Source: Bacteroidales bacterium M2
GTDB taxonomy: Bacteria; Bacteroidota; Bacteroidia; Bacteroidales; Muribaculaceae
Reading direction: 5' to 3'
Length of the DNA: 64,000 nucleotides
Assembly (NCBI GenBank): GCA_001689415.1
Contig: LUJM01000014.1
Location: 24,893 to 88,892 of the forward strand
Shown piece by piece: positions 17,880 through 27,319 of the stretch (position 1 is its first letter; the number at the start of each line of letters is the position of its first letter). Both the position numbers and the translations under genes were made by a program. A model generated the notes under the pieces. That model ran no database searches. It worked only from the letters and a program-made list of their open reading frames with translations, and had not been told where the DNA came from.

Positions 17880-19031
17880 ATGACCAAATCACTTGTATCG
17901 CTTGCCTTGGGCACTTTTACACTCGGTATAGCCGAGTTTACTATGATGGGCATACTTGGCGATGTAGCCTCAAACCTCGACATAAGCATCGCCCAGGCCG
18001 GACATCTCATCTCGGCCTATGCCCTCGGCGTGGCTATCGGCGCTCCGATGCTGATATTCCTTCGTAAATGGCCGCTCAAACGCGTATTGCTTCTTCTGGC
18101 AGCTCTTATCGTTGTCGGAAATACCGCTGCGGCTCTGTCCCCGGGCTACGCTATGCTGCTAATTGCTCGATTTGTTTCCGGGCTGCCTCATGGTGCTTTC
18201 TTCGGTACAGGAGCTATCGTTTGTTCAAAACTCGCCGGGCAGGGACGCGGAGCCGAGGCTGTAGCAGTAATGGTGGGCGGCATGACTGTGGCAAATGTAA
18301 TAGGCGTACCGGCAGCCACATACGTAACCACGGCTTTGTCGTGGCGAATTGCATTTGCTATTGTCGCCTTCTTCGGCCTCACGGCTTTTGCCGGCATACG
18401 TGTATGGATGCCATATCTGCAGCCACTGCCCGATACCGGCCTCAAAGGGCAATTCCGCTTCCTCAAGAGCCTCGCGCCGTGGCTAATATACGCCGGGGTA
18501 TTCTTTGGTCAGATGAGCGTGTATTGCTATTTCAGCTATGTAGAGCCTGTCATGACCGAGCTCACAGGATTCACAATGTCGGATATGACTTGGATTATGG
18601 TGCTTGCCGGTACAGGTATGGTTACAGGCAACATCCTCGCGGGCAAACTCGCCGACAAATTCGGTGCTGCTAAGATTTCGGCAAGTATTGCGGTAGTGAT
18701 TCTCGTGATAATGCCGTGTATCTACTTCTTTGTTAATGACAAAATAGTATCGCTGGCATTGCTCTTCATCGCCACGGCATGTTTGTTCGGCATCGGCGGA
18801 CCGTTGCAATACCTCATAGTCCGATTCGCCAAAGGCGGCGAGATGCTTGGAGGCGCAGGCATACAGATTGCTTTCAACGTATCAAATGCCGTTGCGGCTG
18901 TCATTGGCGGCATGGCCATAAACCACGGCCTCGGTCTGGCATCTCCGGCCTTAGTCGGTATTCCCGGCGCTATTATCGCCGCCTCGGCTTTATTCTACAT
19001 GGTACACCGCTACAAAGAACTGTCGAGATAA
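17880..19031 (+). CDS. MFS transporter, AraJ/sugar-efflux (DHA1) type
   Basis: The 383-residue integral membrane protein has about 12 hydrophobic segments. Its start LALGTFTLGIAEFTMMGILGDVA is typical of the AraJ/YdhP/SotB branch of the major facilitator superfamily. The cytoplasmic loop block LRKWPLKRVLLLLA after helix 2 is the DHA1 motif A region. LSWRIAFAIVAFFGLTAF is the family's helix 5-6 region. These are proton-coupled exporters of sugars, arabinose-like compounds or drugs. It stands alone, pointing at the M6 protease gene across a shared terminator. The substrate cannot be told. Confidence 0.88.
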   Translation: MTKSLVSLALGTFTLGIAEFTMMGILGDVASNLDISIAQAGHLISAYALGVAIGAPMLIFLRKWPLKRVLLLLAALIVVGNTAAALSPGYAMLLIARFVSGLPHGAFFGTGAIVCSKLAGQGRGAEAVAVMVGGMTVANVIGVPAATYVTTALSWRIAFAIVAFFGLTAFAGIRVWMPYLQPLPDTGLKGQFRFLKSLAPWLIYAGVFFGQMSVYCYFSYVEPVMTELTGFTMSDMTWIMVLAGTGMVTGNILAGKLADKFGAAKISASIAVVILVIMPCIYFFVNDKIVSLALLFIATACLFGIGGPLQYLIVRFAKGGEMLGGAGIQIAFNVSNAVAAVIGGMAINHGLGLASPALVGIPGAIIAASALFYMVHRYKELSR

Positions 19032-19044
19032 AGCAACATAGCAT

Positions 19045-19093
19045 AAAACACAGAGAGGATGCAAAGCAAGGCCGAGCATCCTCTCTGTGTTTT
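19045..19093. terminator. Bidirectional terminator between MFS and M6 protease genes
   Basis: Perfect 18-bp arms, 19045-19062 (core CACAGAGAGGATGC) and 19076-19093, enclose a 13-nt loop. A-runs on one side and T-runs on the other suit both converging genes. Confidence 0.88.
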
Positions 19094-19111
19094 ATGGGGT
19101 TGTGAATTCGT

Positions 19112-21883
19112 TTATCTAATCGATACCTTGCGCGATCCTTCGGGGCTTACGATAATGAAGAGTCCGGCTGAGGGCAATTCGATTTCGGCAACACCCGCGG
19201 CATCGGTAAGGGCATTTGCAATCGTAATACCGGCAAGTGATACCACGCTTACATTCTGCCCGGCGGCTCCGCGATATATCACGCTGCGACCGGCCACGCT
19301 GATATTGCCACCCGAAACAATAGTCTCGCCTACGCCCGATGTGAAATCGAGAGCCACGGTGTTCGACGGCTTCGAATAACGGCTCTCAGCATCGATACCT
19401 TCTACAAAGAATCTGAGGGCAGTAGACTCGGCTGGAACGTCGACTGTATATGTCAGGGCCTCGCCAACATCTTGACGGCTTAGAATCGGTGTAAATGTAC
19501 GTGCAATGGTGCTTACCGCAACATTGTCAAGGCCTACATTGCCGCCTCCGGCCGGCTTGGTATACACGAATCGAAGCTGATGCATACCCTCAGGAACATC
19601 TACACTGAGTGTCGCTCCCTTGCCTTCGTATTTATTCACATTGTTTTCAACGAGAATCTGAGTCCATTCTGCATCTGCGTTTTCACGCGCCTCAACCGTA
19701 AATACCGACTTGATACCGGCCGAGGTGCTGTTACCTACGAGCCAAAACGATACATGAGTTATCTCGCTTGCATACACTTCCGAAGTTAGTGTGGCCTTGT
19801 CCTTGGCAAATTTAAGCACGGGGGCACCGGATGCGATAAGTGCTACAGGGGTAGTAGTAGATTTGTAGATATCGGTTGCACGACCCGACCACTGCCAGTT
19901 TGCAGGGATTGCGAGCTTATCGTCGCGACCGAAGTCATGCGTTTCAGTCTTTGTTCCACCTGCTGTCTCGCTTTCAACAGTAAGGGCATACTTGCGAGCT
20001 CCCGAGAGAGATTCCCAACTTAGCACGGCCTTGTCTCCCCGGCGCACTGCACTGAGCGCTACCGGACGAAGATATATGAAATCTATAGTGGGAGTTGTAA
20101 TTGTAGCTTCAGGAGAATATTCCGAATGCTGACGGCCATTTACCGCCCTCACTTTTACCGCATAATCGCGTTCTCCGGCAACACCGGTGAGCAGGTATTC
20201 TGTCACATTGCCGACTGCAAAGTCGGTATAGGCACCGAAAGGCTCGCCTTCGCAGCTTACGGCGAGTTCATAGTCAATGGCCTGAGGCACGGCCTTCCAC
20301 GATATGCGAATAGTACCGTCGTTGCGGGCTTCAAGCACCGGGGCGGCCGGCGTTTCGAAATCGATATGTCCGCCACAAACATTGAAGCTGACTATACCGT
20401 TCGACTCTGAAATATCGGTAATCGGGTAATCAATTGCGACTCCGGCCCAAGTACGAAGGGCCGGATATGTATCGGCTGTGAGCGATGTCACATTCTTGCG
20501 GCCGGGAAACGAATAAGTATCAAGGTGAATGGGATTGTAATTATCATCCACCGAAGCGTCTGCATAACCTCCGGCCTCTACGATATCCACGCCGATATTA
20601 AAGCCGCGACGTGGCACATTGGGCTCGTTGTTGTCCCAGATTGTCTGGTTGAAACTGATATGCCATACCAACAAGCCGTGGCCGGGAAGATAGCTGTCCC
20701 AGCCGTCTTTCTGACGGTTCTCGACTACAAAGAACTCATTGTCGAGATTGGTAGGTATGATATAAGCCTTGTTGCTTTTGGTGAGTGATTCGAGCGATAT
20801 ACTCTCCGGGCCTACAAACTCTTCGGGGAACATCCACCCCATTGCATTGCGCTCTACTGCCGAGTAGTTCGGGGGCGTACGACCGTCGTCATTATACGTG
20901 CCATAGTCCATGAGGTCCCAGGAACTTGGAGTGCTTAGGTCATAGGTATCATCTGTATTGTAAAGGTCGGGGAGACCAAGTACATGCGAAAATTCGTGGC
21001 AGAATGTTGCGATACCGTTGGTTGTATCTGTGGGCTTGGTAGGCGACGGAGGTGTTATCTCGTTGGCACACGCATAGCCGTAGAGGCGTTTGCCGTCGAA
21101 TTCATAATACTCGTTGTAGAATTCGAAAGCATGAGGCCACACGGTATTGGGGTCGTCGTAGTCAGCCTCGCCGTAGCCTGCGTATATTACAAATACATTA
21201 TCGATATTGCCGTTATCATCGAGGTCGTACTGCGAATAATCGATTTCGTCGTCGAAAGCCTGAACAGCCTCAAGAATCATTTCGCCTGCGCGGGCGTCAT
21301 TGTTTCCGCCGTAGTACGACATCCTGTTCTTGAGCGTTATTGGGCCGTAGACTTCAAAGGTGGGGTCGTACAAGCCTTGCGACTGCTCCAGGAAATAATC
21401 GCGAGCAGAACCTCGCGCCCCGTCCTCGTTGAAACCGGGTTCGTTGAGCTGGCGGGTAAAATATTCTTTAGGGTCGGAAAGACGGAACTTGACATCGGTA
21501 AATTCTACCAGAAACACAAGTCCCTTGCTCTTGCCTGTACGGGGAAACGGCGCTGAGAAATGTCCGATTCCATGATACTTCGAACCGGTTACCGGCGATA
21601 CATTATTGCTACGGCTAAGCTGCCGGCGACGTTGATATGCCTGTTTCTTCACAGCCTTGATTGCATCGTCATCGGCAACTCTGAGTTTGCCGTCGGCATT
21701 GCGGAGCATAGTACTTCCGTCGGCGCTTACATAGTAATGTCCAAACTCGTCGCCAACTTTCATGGCAGTCACTGTTGTGCCGTCGGCGTGGGTATAAGTA
21801 CGATAGACTCGTTTGGCGGGAATGGCGGTGGCCGTCATCACTCCCATAAGCACAACTGCAGCAATAGTCAGTAGTTTTCTCAT
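19112..21883 (-). CDS. Secreted M6-family metalloprotease with fibronectin-like domains and C-terminal sorting region
   Basis: The 923-residue protein has a signal peptide (to about residue 20) and an N-terminal block KVGDEFGHYYVSADGSTMLR typical of M6 (immune inhibitor A-like) proteases. The catalytic domain spans about 105-500 and contains the zinc motif HEFSH at residues 296-300, followed by GLPDLYN. Fibronectin type III-like modules cover about 515-600 and 605-800. The last 75 residues (VSVVSLAGITIANA...AGLFIIVSPEGSRKVSIR) resemble a type IX secretion C-terminal domain, which fits its place next to the secretion operon. It probably degrades host or dietary protein at the cell surface or outside. 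The downstream terminator is shared with the MFS gene. Confidence 0.9.
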   Translation of the reverse strand: MRKLLTIAAVVLMGVMTATAIPAKRVYRTYTHADGTTVTAMKVGDEFGHYYVSADGSTMLRNADGKLRVADDDAIKAVKKQAYQRRRQLSRSNNVSPVTGSKYHGIGHFSAPFPRTGKSKGLVFLVEFTDVKFRLSDPKEYFTRQLNEPGFNEDGARGSARDYFLEQSQGLYDPTFEVYGPITLKNRMSYYGGNNDARAGEMILEAVQAFDDEIDYSQYDLDDNGNIDNVFVIYAGYGEADYDDPNTVWPHAFEFYNEYYEFDGKRLYGYACANEITPPSPTKPTDTTNGIATFCHEFSHVLGLPDLYNTDDTYDLSTPSSWDLMDYGTYNDDGRTPPNYSAVERNAMGWMFPEEFVGPESISLESLTKSNKAYIIPTNLDNEFFVVENRQKDGWDSYLPGHGLLVWHISFNQTIWDNNEPNVPRRGFNIGVDIVEAGGYADASVDDNYNPIHLDTYSFPGRKNVTSLTADTYPALRTWAGVAIDYPITDISESNGIVSFNVCGGHIDFETPAAPVLEARNDGTIRISWKAVPQAIDYELAVSCEGEPFGAYTDFAVGNVTEYLLTGVAGERDYAVKVRAVNGRQHSEYSPEATITTPTIDFIYLRPVALSAVRRGDKAVLSWESLSGARKYALTVESETAGGTKTETHDFGRDDKLAIPANWQWSGRATDIYKSTTTPVALIASGAPVLKFAKDKATLTSEVYASEITHVSFWLVGNSTSAGIKSVFTVEARENADAEWTQILVENNVNKYEGKGATLSVDVPEGMHQLRFVYTKPAGGGNVGLDNVAVSTIARTFTPILSRQDVGEALTYTVDVPAESTALRFFVEGIDAESRYSKPSNTVALDFTSGVGETIVSGGNISVAGRSVIYRGAAGQNVSVVSLAGITIANALTDAAGVAEIELPSAGLFIIVSPEGSRKVSIR

Positions 21884-21900
21884 GGTCTTTATTTTTAGGT

Positions 21901-21920
21901 CTGCAGGCAGTTGCCTGCAG
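21901..21920. other. Short perfect hairpin between the DUF4919 and M6 protease genes
   Basis: CTGCAGGCA and its complement form a 9-bp stem with a 2-nt loop in the 53-bp gap between two minus-strand genes. There is no U-run, so it could be a weak attenuator, an mRNA-processing site or a partial terminator. Confidence 0.4.
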
Positions 21921-21936
21921 TTGTTGGTCTATGTTT

Positions 21937-22665
21937 TCACTGTGCGCTTTCGGCAATCTCGCCGGGATGCTTCTCAAAATATTGGCGAAGTAACTCGCTG
22001 ATATTAAAATAGTATCCTTTCGGACTTTGCGAATCTGCCGTCTTCACCTCTATGTAATCGTAGTGTGGAGGCTCGAATCGTTGACTGGTTGCTATATGCT
22101 TCGACAGATTCAGGAAGTCGTACTCATGTTGTGGATAAACCACGACAAAGGCGTTGGCAGCATCAACCCCGGTACCCGACGCGGCAATTACAAGCAAGAG
22201 GTGATTGAGCTTATACTGCCATATTTTGGCAAGGTCGTATTTGCCGTTCTGCTCGTATACATATATGCGGTTGGTTAGCTGGCGCAGGTCTACAGGGTTG
22301 TCGTCAAGAACCTGCAATGCATAGTCAAGCATCTTGCCGCGGTCGGCGCGTGTGCGCTTTTCCTTGGCGTAGATAGGCATTAGCTCCTGAAGCAAGGCCG
22401 CATTGGGGGCTTCGCGGTAGGGGTCATAATCTTCCTGAAACATCGTTCCATAATAGAAGTACTGGAAGTCGGTATCTGTCATGGTAGTGTCGTTGGCATT
22501 GAAGGCCTTGAGCAATTTCGGATAATAATATCGCGAATTCTCGTCTATACTAGCCTTGGCTATGGCATCCATATCGGGCGGCCCGAGCTCGGCGCGGGCA
22601 TTGGACTTGGCACTTGCACAAATACTCATTGCAAGACCTATGGCTGCGATAATGATACGTTTCAT
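21937..22665 (-). CDS. DUF4919 family exported protein
   Basis: The 242-residue protein has a signal peptide (MKRIIIAAIGLAMSICASA-KSN). The mature part includes DENSRYYYPKLLKAFNANDTTMTDTDFQYFYYGTMFQEDYDPYRE and ends GYYFNISELLRQYF. This is the pattern of the DUF4919 family, small periplasmic or surface proteins of Bacteroidetes without known function. The ATG at 22665 overlaps the stop of the DUF456 gene by 4 bp, so the longer upstream frame is a shadow of that gene. It forms a two-gene operon with the DUF456 gene. Confidence 0.8.
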   Translation of the reverse strand: MKRIIIAAIGLAMSICASAKSNARAELGPPDMDAIAKASIDENSRYYYPKLLKAFNANDTTMTDTDFQYFYYGTMFQEDYDPYREAPNAALLQELMPIYAKEKRTRADRGKMLDYALQVLDDNPVDLRQLTNRIYVYEQNGKYDLAKIWQYKLNHLLLVIAASGTGVDAANAFVVVYPQHEYDFLNLSKHIATSQRFEPPHYDYIEVKTADSQSPKGYYFNISELLRQYFEKHPGEIAESAQ

Positions 22666-23147
22666 AGGACCGATGCGATTGTTAATGCCGCCATCGACAC
22701 TGCCACCACTGAAGGCAGCCCTTTGGCGCACAGATATTGAACAAATGCTGACGATGATACGGCAATACGCGGGCCTTTGGGCGTGCGCATAAACGCAAAC
22801 GTTCCCAGAAATGCGCCAACGGCGCCTCCAAGAATAATTGCCGAGGCTACCGGTGCTACGAGATAACCAAGTACAACACCTACCACTGTTCCGCCTGCTA
22901 CATATGAATGTCCCTGGCGCACTCCGGTCAAAGCCTTGGGCTGCAAGAAGCCAAGGCCGAGTACAATCAACGTAGCCACGCACCAGAATATTAAAACTTT
23001 CGATTCGAAGTAAGGAATTCCGGCAAAGTGCATGCTCAATATTGAGGCAAAGGCACAAACCACTGCCGGAAAGCGAGGTACGAAAGCACCGCCAACGCCG
23101 ATGCCGGCAAGCACTAACGCAATTATTTCAAGTAAACTTAAATTCAT
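22662..23147 (-). CDS. DUF456 family membrane protein
   Basis: The 161-residue integral membrane protein has about five hydrophobic segments and glycine-rich small-residue motifs: ALVLAGIGVGGAFVPRFPAV near the start, and VVGVVLGYLVAPVASAIILGGAVGAFLG at residues 88-115, a glycine-zipper-like pair. This is the DUF456 pattern. The function is unknown; glycine-zipper proteins often oligomerise in membranes. Its stop overlaps the DUF4919 ATG by 4 bp. Confidence 0.82.
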   Translation of the reverse strand: MNLSLLEIIALVLAGIGVGGAFVPRFPAVVCAFASILSMHFAGIPYFESKVLIFWCVATLIVLGLGFLQPKALTGVRQGHSYVAGGTVVGVVLGYLVAPVASAIILGGAVGAFLGTFAFMRTPKGPRIAVSSSAFVQYLCAKGLPSVVAVSMAALTIASVL

Positions 23148-23163
23148 AACTCACAAATTTAAT

Positions 23164-23213
23164 GAAAAAACGCCAAAAAGAGCGAGACTTTACACTCTTT
23201 TTGGCATTTTTTA
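23164..23213 (-). terminator. Terminator of the leucine-rich repeat protein gene
   Basis: GCCAAAAAGAG (23172-23182) pairs with CTCTTTTTGGC (23195-23205). On the minus strand the stem is followed by a T-run. It lies 55 bp after the leucine-rich repeat gene. Confidence 0.8.
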
Positions 23214-23267
23214 AGTTATTTAATTCAGTAGACTACCTGATTTGGGACTGAGTCTATATTCTCATTT

Positions 23268-25502
23268 TCAATACAACATAACCTTTGCTGTGCGCTTGCC
23301 TCGGCGCTCGATATAGATGCCTTTGCCGGGTTTATCTACGCGTACACCCTGAAGGTTGTAATATAATGGTGATGCCATTTCTATATCTACATCTTCGATA
23401 CCGCTTGTCTCGCCAAAGTACTGTACGGCTACCCTATTCTTAAGTTCATATACAGCCCAGTACTTGCCAAGGGCAATGCTTACGTCGCTTGAAAGGCAAT
23501 GGTTGTGCTCTCGCTCATAGCTACTGTCATAGATGATAATCTGACCATAGTCTGCCTCTGTAAGACTTACAAGCGAGTTAATCATCGCTGTCATATTGGC
23601 TCCGGTGATATTATTGCCATAGCATTGCACATGGCGCAACTGCGGGCACGACGAGAAGTCGAGTGAGGCAAGGTTGTTGCCATAGATATTGAGGGTCTTA
23701 AGATTGATACTATACGACAGGTCAAGGCTGGTAAGTTCGCATGCCACCATCATAAAGTATGTAAGGTGGGGTAGCTTGGTGATATCGACTGTAGCAAGAT
23801 CGCAGAGAGCGCCCTGGATTTCGGTAAAGTCGCCATACACACGAAATTCCTTGCCGGGTGTCACAGACAGCTGGAGCGCACGACCTGTCCATTGCTGAAT
23901 CTCGGCTCCTTCAACCACCGGCATCTGGCTTTCCGACACATTAGCTCCGGCAAATTCTATCTGTACCTGCGTTGCAGTAACTGTAGTACCGGCGAAATAA
24001 GGTGTAACTTCGTCGCCGCCGGGTTCGCTGCCTTCATACTTCTTGCCCATGCCGTAGTTACCTCCACCGAAGTAATCCCATACACCCCAGCCTTTTTCTT
24101 TAGCTATTGCAACATCGGTAGTGGTAGCAACGTTATGCTCCGTTGTTGATTCGGTATCGATGATGCGGAGAATTCCATCCTTAGAGCTTGGCAATGACCG
24201 CATGAAGTTTGTCATAGCACTCCCCAAAAGGGCATTGTCGTAAATATTAATCTGACTAAGGGATGTACAGCCTTGAACTGTTGCAGTCTTAAGATTATTC
24301 TTATGTGCGTTGAGAGTGGTCAGTGTGGTGCAGTTAACTACACTCAAATATTCAATATTATTATCTGAGCAGCTGAGTTTGGTAAGTACAGGAGTGCCGA
24401 AAAAGCTGATTGAAGAAAGGTCGTTACCGTCGCAACCAAGCTCGGTTACATCGCCTACTATAGTCACTGTCTGCGATGCGATTGTATATTCGATAGCTTT
24501 GTCTGTTCCTACCTTGACCGGCTCGTTAAGGCCTTCTACGCGGATATCACCCGACGATTTAAGCTGAAGCGAAATCTTGTCGCCTACATTGCGCGTAGTT
24601 TTAAGGCTTATCTGATGCTTTTCGTTCACTGTGGGCTCCACATCGTAACCATAGTATACCTTACCTATCATACCGTTGCCTACCTCGCCGTCATACCAGT
24701 CGAGCACGCCCCAGTCCTTGCGGTCGTGAAGCAAGGCTACATTAGCGGCTGAGCAACGGTTACCGTCGGCCGGGTCAAGTGTGTTGACTATATAGAGAGC
24801 ATAAAACGTCGAGCCTGTTGGCTTGGCGATAGTCTCACAAAAAGCATCCATATCTGCTCCGGCGATATTGTTGCCGAAAATTTGCAGCCAATCTATTTTA
24901 TCGTTGACCGACAGGTCTACAAACTCAAATCTATTATTATTGAGTTTCAACGTTTTGAGACCGGCACAACCATCGAGCTCGATTTCGCTCAACAGATTGT
25001 GGCTAAGGTCGAGTTCTTCGAGCACGGGCTGAACGCCGACCACTACGGTGTGGAGCTTGTTGTCCGACAGAAGCACTCGCTCAAGCTTTGTATTTGAGGC
25101 AAGGTTGATTGCCTCTAAATTATTGCCGTGGGCATCGAGGTTGACCAGCTCGGGGCATGTACTCAGATCGATAGCCGACAACTTGTTGTTATAGCACTTG
25201 AGTATAAACAAATCCTTTTCTCCCTCGATTTTAAGAGAGGTCAGCTGATTGCCGTAAACCTCAAGCTGTGTCAGATTACCTTTCACTGTGATAGTAGAGC
25301 CGGCTGCCTTAGACAAATATATGCCATACTCGCCGGTCCAGTCGGCTCCTTCGACAGTAACATCATCTACAAACGAAGGATAGATACGCAATCTGGTGCC
25401 GGCCGGGGCATCGGTGGTCATTGTCACTGTCTGGGCTACGGTGCCGATTCCGGTAAAAGCCGCAAGTCCCACAAGGGCTGCGCGAAGTAATTGTTTCATC
25501 AT
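23268..25502 (-). CDS. Secreted leucine-rich repeat protein with C-terminal sorting region
   Basis: The 744-residue protein has a signal peptide (MMKQLLRAALVGLAAFTGIGTVAQ) and two or three blocks of about 21-residue leucine-rich repeats (units such as LVNLDAHGNNLEAINLASNTKL), near residues 75-215, 355-420 and 575-640. Each block is introduced by a beta-rich segment and closed by a linker like WGVLDWYDGEVGNGMIGKVYYG. The C-terminus PLYYNLQGVRVDKPGKGIYI followed by a basic strand resembles type IX sorting domains. Such proteins are surface adhesins or binding proteins; no enzymatic motif is seen. The three similar repeat-plus-linker blocks suggest internal duplication. Confidence 0.85.
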   Translation of the reverse strand: MMKQLLRAALVGLAAFTGIGTVAQTVTMTTDAPAGTRLRIYPSFVDDVTVEGADWTGEYGIYLSKAAGSTITVKGNLTQLEVYGNQLTSLKIEGEKDLFILKCYNNKLSAIDLSTCPELVNLDAHGNNLEAINLASNTKLERVLLSDNKLHTVVVGVQPVLEELDLSHNLLSEIELDGCAGLKTLKLNNNRFEFVDLSVNDKIDWLQIFGNNIAGADMDAFCETIAKPTGSTFYALYIVNTLDPADGNRCSAANVALLHDRKDWGVLDWYDGEVGNGMIGKVYYGYDVEPTVNEKHQISLKTTRNVGDKISLQLKSSGDIRVEGLNEPVKVGTDKAIEYTIASQTVTIVGDVTELGCDGNDLSSISFFGTPVLTKLSCSDNNIEYLSVVNCTTLTTLNAHKNNLKTATVQGCTSLSQINIYDNALLGSAMTNFMRSLPSSKDGILRIIDTESTTEHNVATTTDVAIAKEKGWGVWDYFGGGNYGMGKKYEGSEPGGDEVTPYFAGTTVTATQVQIEFAGANVSESQMPVVEGAEIQQWTGRALQLSVTPGKEFRVYGDFTEIQGALCDLATVDITKLPHLTYFMMVACELTSLDLSYSINLKTLNIYGNNLASLDFSSCPQLRHVQCYGNNITGANMTAMINSLVSLTEADYGQIIIYDSSYEREHNHCLSSDVSIALGKYWAVYELKNRVAVQYFGETSGIEDVDIEMASPLYYNLQGVRVDKPGKGIYIERRGKRTAKVMLY

Positions 25503-25816
25503 AGTCTTAAGCTACAGGTTCTAAATGATTAAATCATCGCAAAAATAGCTAATATTTCATTCCAAAGCTATAGTTGACGTAAAAATAATACTAAAAAGTT
25601 AGAACTATCGCCATTTTTCTCCCAAATTGCTCCGTTTACAAAGCCCAAGCTAAAACCATAATTTTTGTCCCATGCGCTGAGATTTAGCGAAGCTTCTCTC
25701 AAGAAAGCCCAGCAAAGCCCCTATTAGACCTATAAGCCCAATCCCAATATAAAAAGCCCCCGGAGAAGGCACAACCTCTCCGAGGACTTGTACTTATCTA
25801 TAGACCGACCGGTCAG
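25503..25816. other. Intergenic region upstream of the leucine-rich repeat gene
   Basis: The 314 bp hold no credible gene. A candidate -7 box for the leucine-rich repeat gene (TATTTTTG on the minus strand) lies at 25540-25547, with no clear -33 partner. The right part holds the terminator of the polysaccharide lyase gene. Nothing else stands out. Confidence 0.5.
25751..25790 (-). terminator. Terminator of the PL9-like lyase gene
   Basis: On the minus strand an imperfect stem (AGTCCTCGGAGA with TTCTCCGGGGGCT) is followed by a T-run at 25751-25755. It lies about 27 bp after the lyase stop. Confidence 0.7.
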
Positions 25817-27247
25817 TTAGCGTACATAAACCTTCTTAGAACCACGCACATAGATACCTTGTGAAGGATTCTCTACAGGCACTCCGCTGAGGGTATAGTA
25901 GTGACCCTCCCCCCCTACCGAAGCCTCAAGGTCGTCGAGGCCGGCTGATGTATCAAACTTGTAGCCAACGCCCATAGCTTTGAGGGGCGATGTCTCGCGA
26001 AGTTTGAGGAATGTGATTTCGGGCAGAGAACCATCTGCTTTGCGCGGACGGAGCAACTGGCTTGAATCAAGGCTCTCGAAATCTGAATCTGAAACCGATA
26101 CCGAAGGCAGGAACGTATTATTCTCCAATATGCACAAATCCATATTGATATTAACACAATTGGCATCAGCAAGAGTCGGTTTGTACGACAGATTGTTGCG
26201 CAGGTGGTGCTCATAGCCATCAACATCCACAGCCTCTTCTATCGACTTACGGTTGACCATGTTGAAGTTACGCTTGTTGCGGTACGAGGTATTATTGCTG
26301 AAATCGAGACCGCCGAGGTGGTGGTTAGCATAGAATCCGGCCTGCTTGTTTGACCACGCTAGGCAGTTTGTAACCACGTTGCGAGGTGCGATTGTTCCGG
26401 CTTTTACTGTTGATTTCATACCAAAACCGCCTGATTTGAAACCTGTACCGTCGCCTCGTGATACGCGGTCGGCATCGTAGCCGTTTTCCCATGCCCAGCA
26501 GTTCTCTATTGTCACCGCCGCGTGGTTGTTGATCAAGTCGTAGCCGTCATCGCTATTGCGCCATGCGCGGCATCCGTAAATCCTATTGCCTGTATAGTTG
26601 GTATTATTGAGGTGGAAACCGAATCCGTCGCAGTTACCGCCTGCGCCGCCTTCTGATACAGGGTCGTAGTTATTGTATGCATCGCAATTCTTCACCAGGT
26701 TGTTAGAGCCTCGGGTAGCATATACGCCGATACCCATACCGTCGTGCATGTTCACTCGCTCGATTATACAGTTCGAACCGCCGAAAAGACCCACGTTTAT
26801 ACTCTGTGTATGACCGGTCTGTGTCACCTGTATGCCTACGATATCGAAATCGCGAAGGTGCCAGTAGTTGCCCTTAAGATAGAAACCGCACACGCGGGCT
26901 TCGCGCTTAACTTCCGATAGGTCGATAGTTACCTTCTCGCCGGGCACACCGCTGATAGTTATTGGCTTACCTGCTGCGCCGCTGGTGGCGAGGTTGTACA
27001 CACAGTCGTAGGCTCCCTCAGCGCCTTCGCGCATAATATCATTCTGTGCAGGCTTGTGAGTTCCGCCAAGAAGCCAAATGGTATCACCGGCGCGGGCCGA
27101 TTCGATTGCCTTGCGGATTGTGCCGTAAGGGGTGGCCTGCTGGCCGTTGTTGCTGTCGCTGCCGGTAGGGGATACATAGTACTCGGCTGCAGATACCGGC
27201 ATCAGCGCCGACAAAAACAATGCTGTAAAAATTATAAGCTTTCTCAT
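25817..27247 (-). CDS. Secreted PL9-like polysaccharide lyase (parallel beta-helix)
   Basis: The 476-residue protein has a signal peptide (to ALMPVSA, residue 20), then YYVSPTGSDSNNGQQATPYGTIRKAI, the usual start of right-handed beta-helix enzymes. GNCDGFGFH (Asp207) and NSDDGYDL (Asp233, Asp234, Asp237), followed by FKSGGFG (Lys271), match in order and spacing the calcium ligands and catalytic lysine known for family 9 pectate lyases. The likely reaction is beta-elimination of pectin or rhamnogalacturonan. The C-terminus (YYTLSGVPVENPSQGIYVRG) resembles a type IX sorting tail. No SusC/SusD pair or other glycosidase lies nearby, so it is not in a classical utilisation locus. Confidence 0.82.
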   Translation of the reverse strand: MRKLIIFTALFLSALMPVSAAEYYVSPTGSDSNNGQQATPYGTIRKAIESARAGDTIWLLGGTHKPAQNDIMREGAEGAYDCVYNLATSGAAGKPITISGVPGEKVTIDLSEVKREARVCGFYLKGNYWHLRDFDIVGIQVTQTGHTQSINVGLFGGSNCIIERVNMHDGMGIGVYATRGSNNLVKNCDAYNNYDPVSEGGAGGNCDGFGFHLNNTNYTGNRIYGCRAWRNSDDGYDLINNHAAVTIENCWAWENGYDADRVSRGDGTGFKSGGFGMKSTVKAGTIAPRNVVTNCLAWSNKQAGFYANHHLGGLDFSNNTSYRNKRNFNMVNRKSIEEAVDVDGYEHHLRNNLSYKPTLADANCVNINMDLCILENNTFLPSVSVSDSDFESLDSSQLLRPRKADGSLPEITFLKLRETSPLKAMGVGYKFDTSAGLDDLEASVGGEGHYYTLSGVPVENPSQGIYVRGSKKVYVR

Positions 27248-27263
27248 AAGTATTTGGTATTAG

Positions 27264-27296
27264 AAAGGGGCGTTCCGAGGTTCGGGACGCCCCTTA
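27264..27296 (-). terminator. Terminator after nuoN
   Basis: AAGGGGCG and CGCCCCTT form the stem of a hairpin, with a short T-stretch on the minus strand. It lies 24 bp after the end of the 17 kb nuo-atp cluster. Confidence 0.65.
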
Positions 27297-27319
27297 AATT
27301 ATCATTGATTCAAAGCCAA

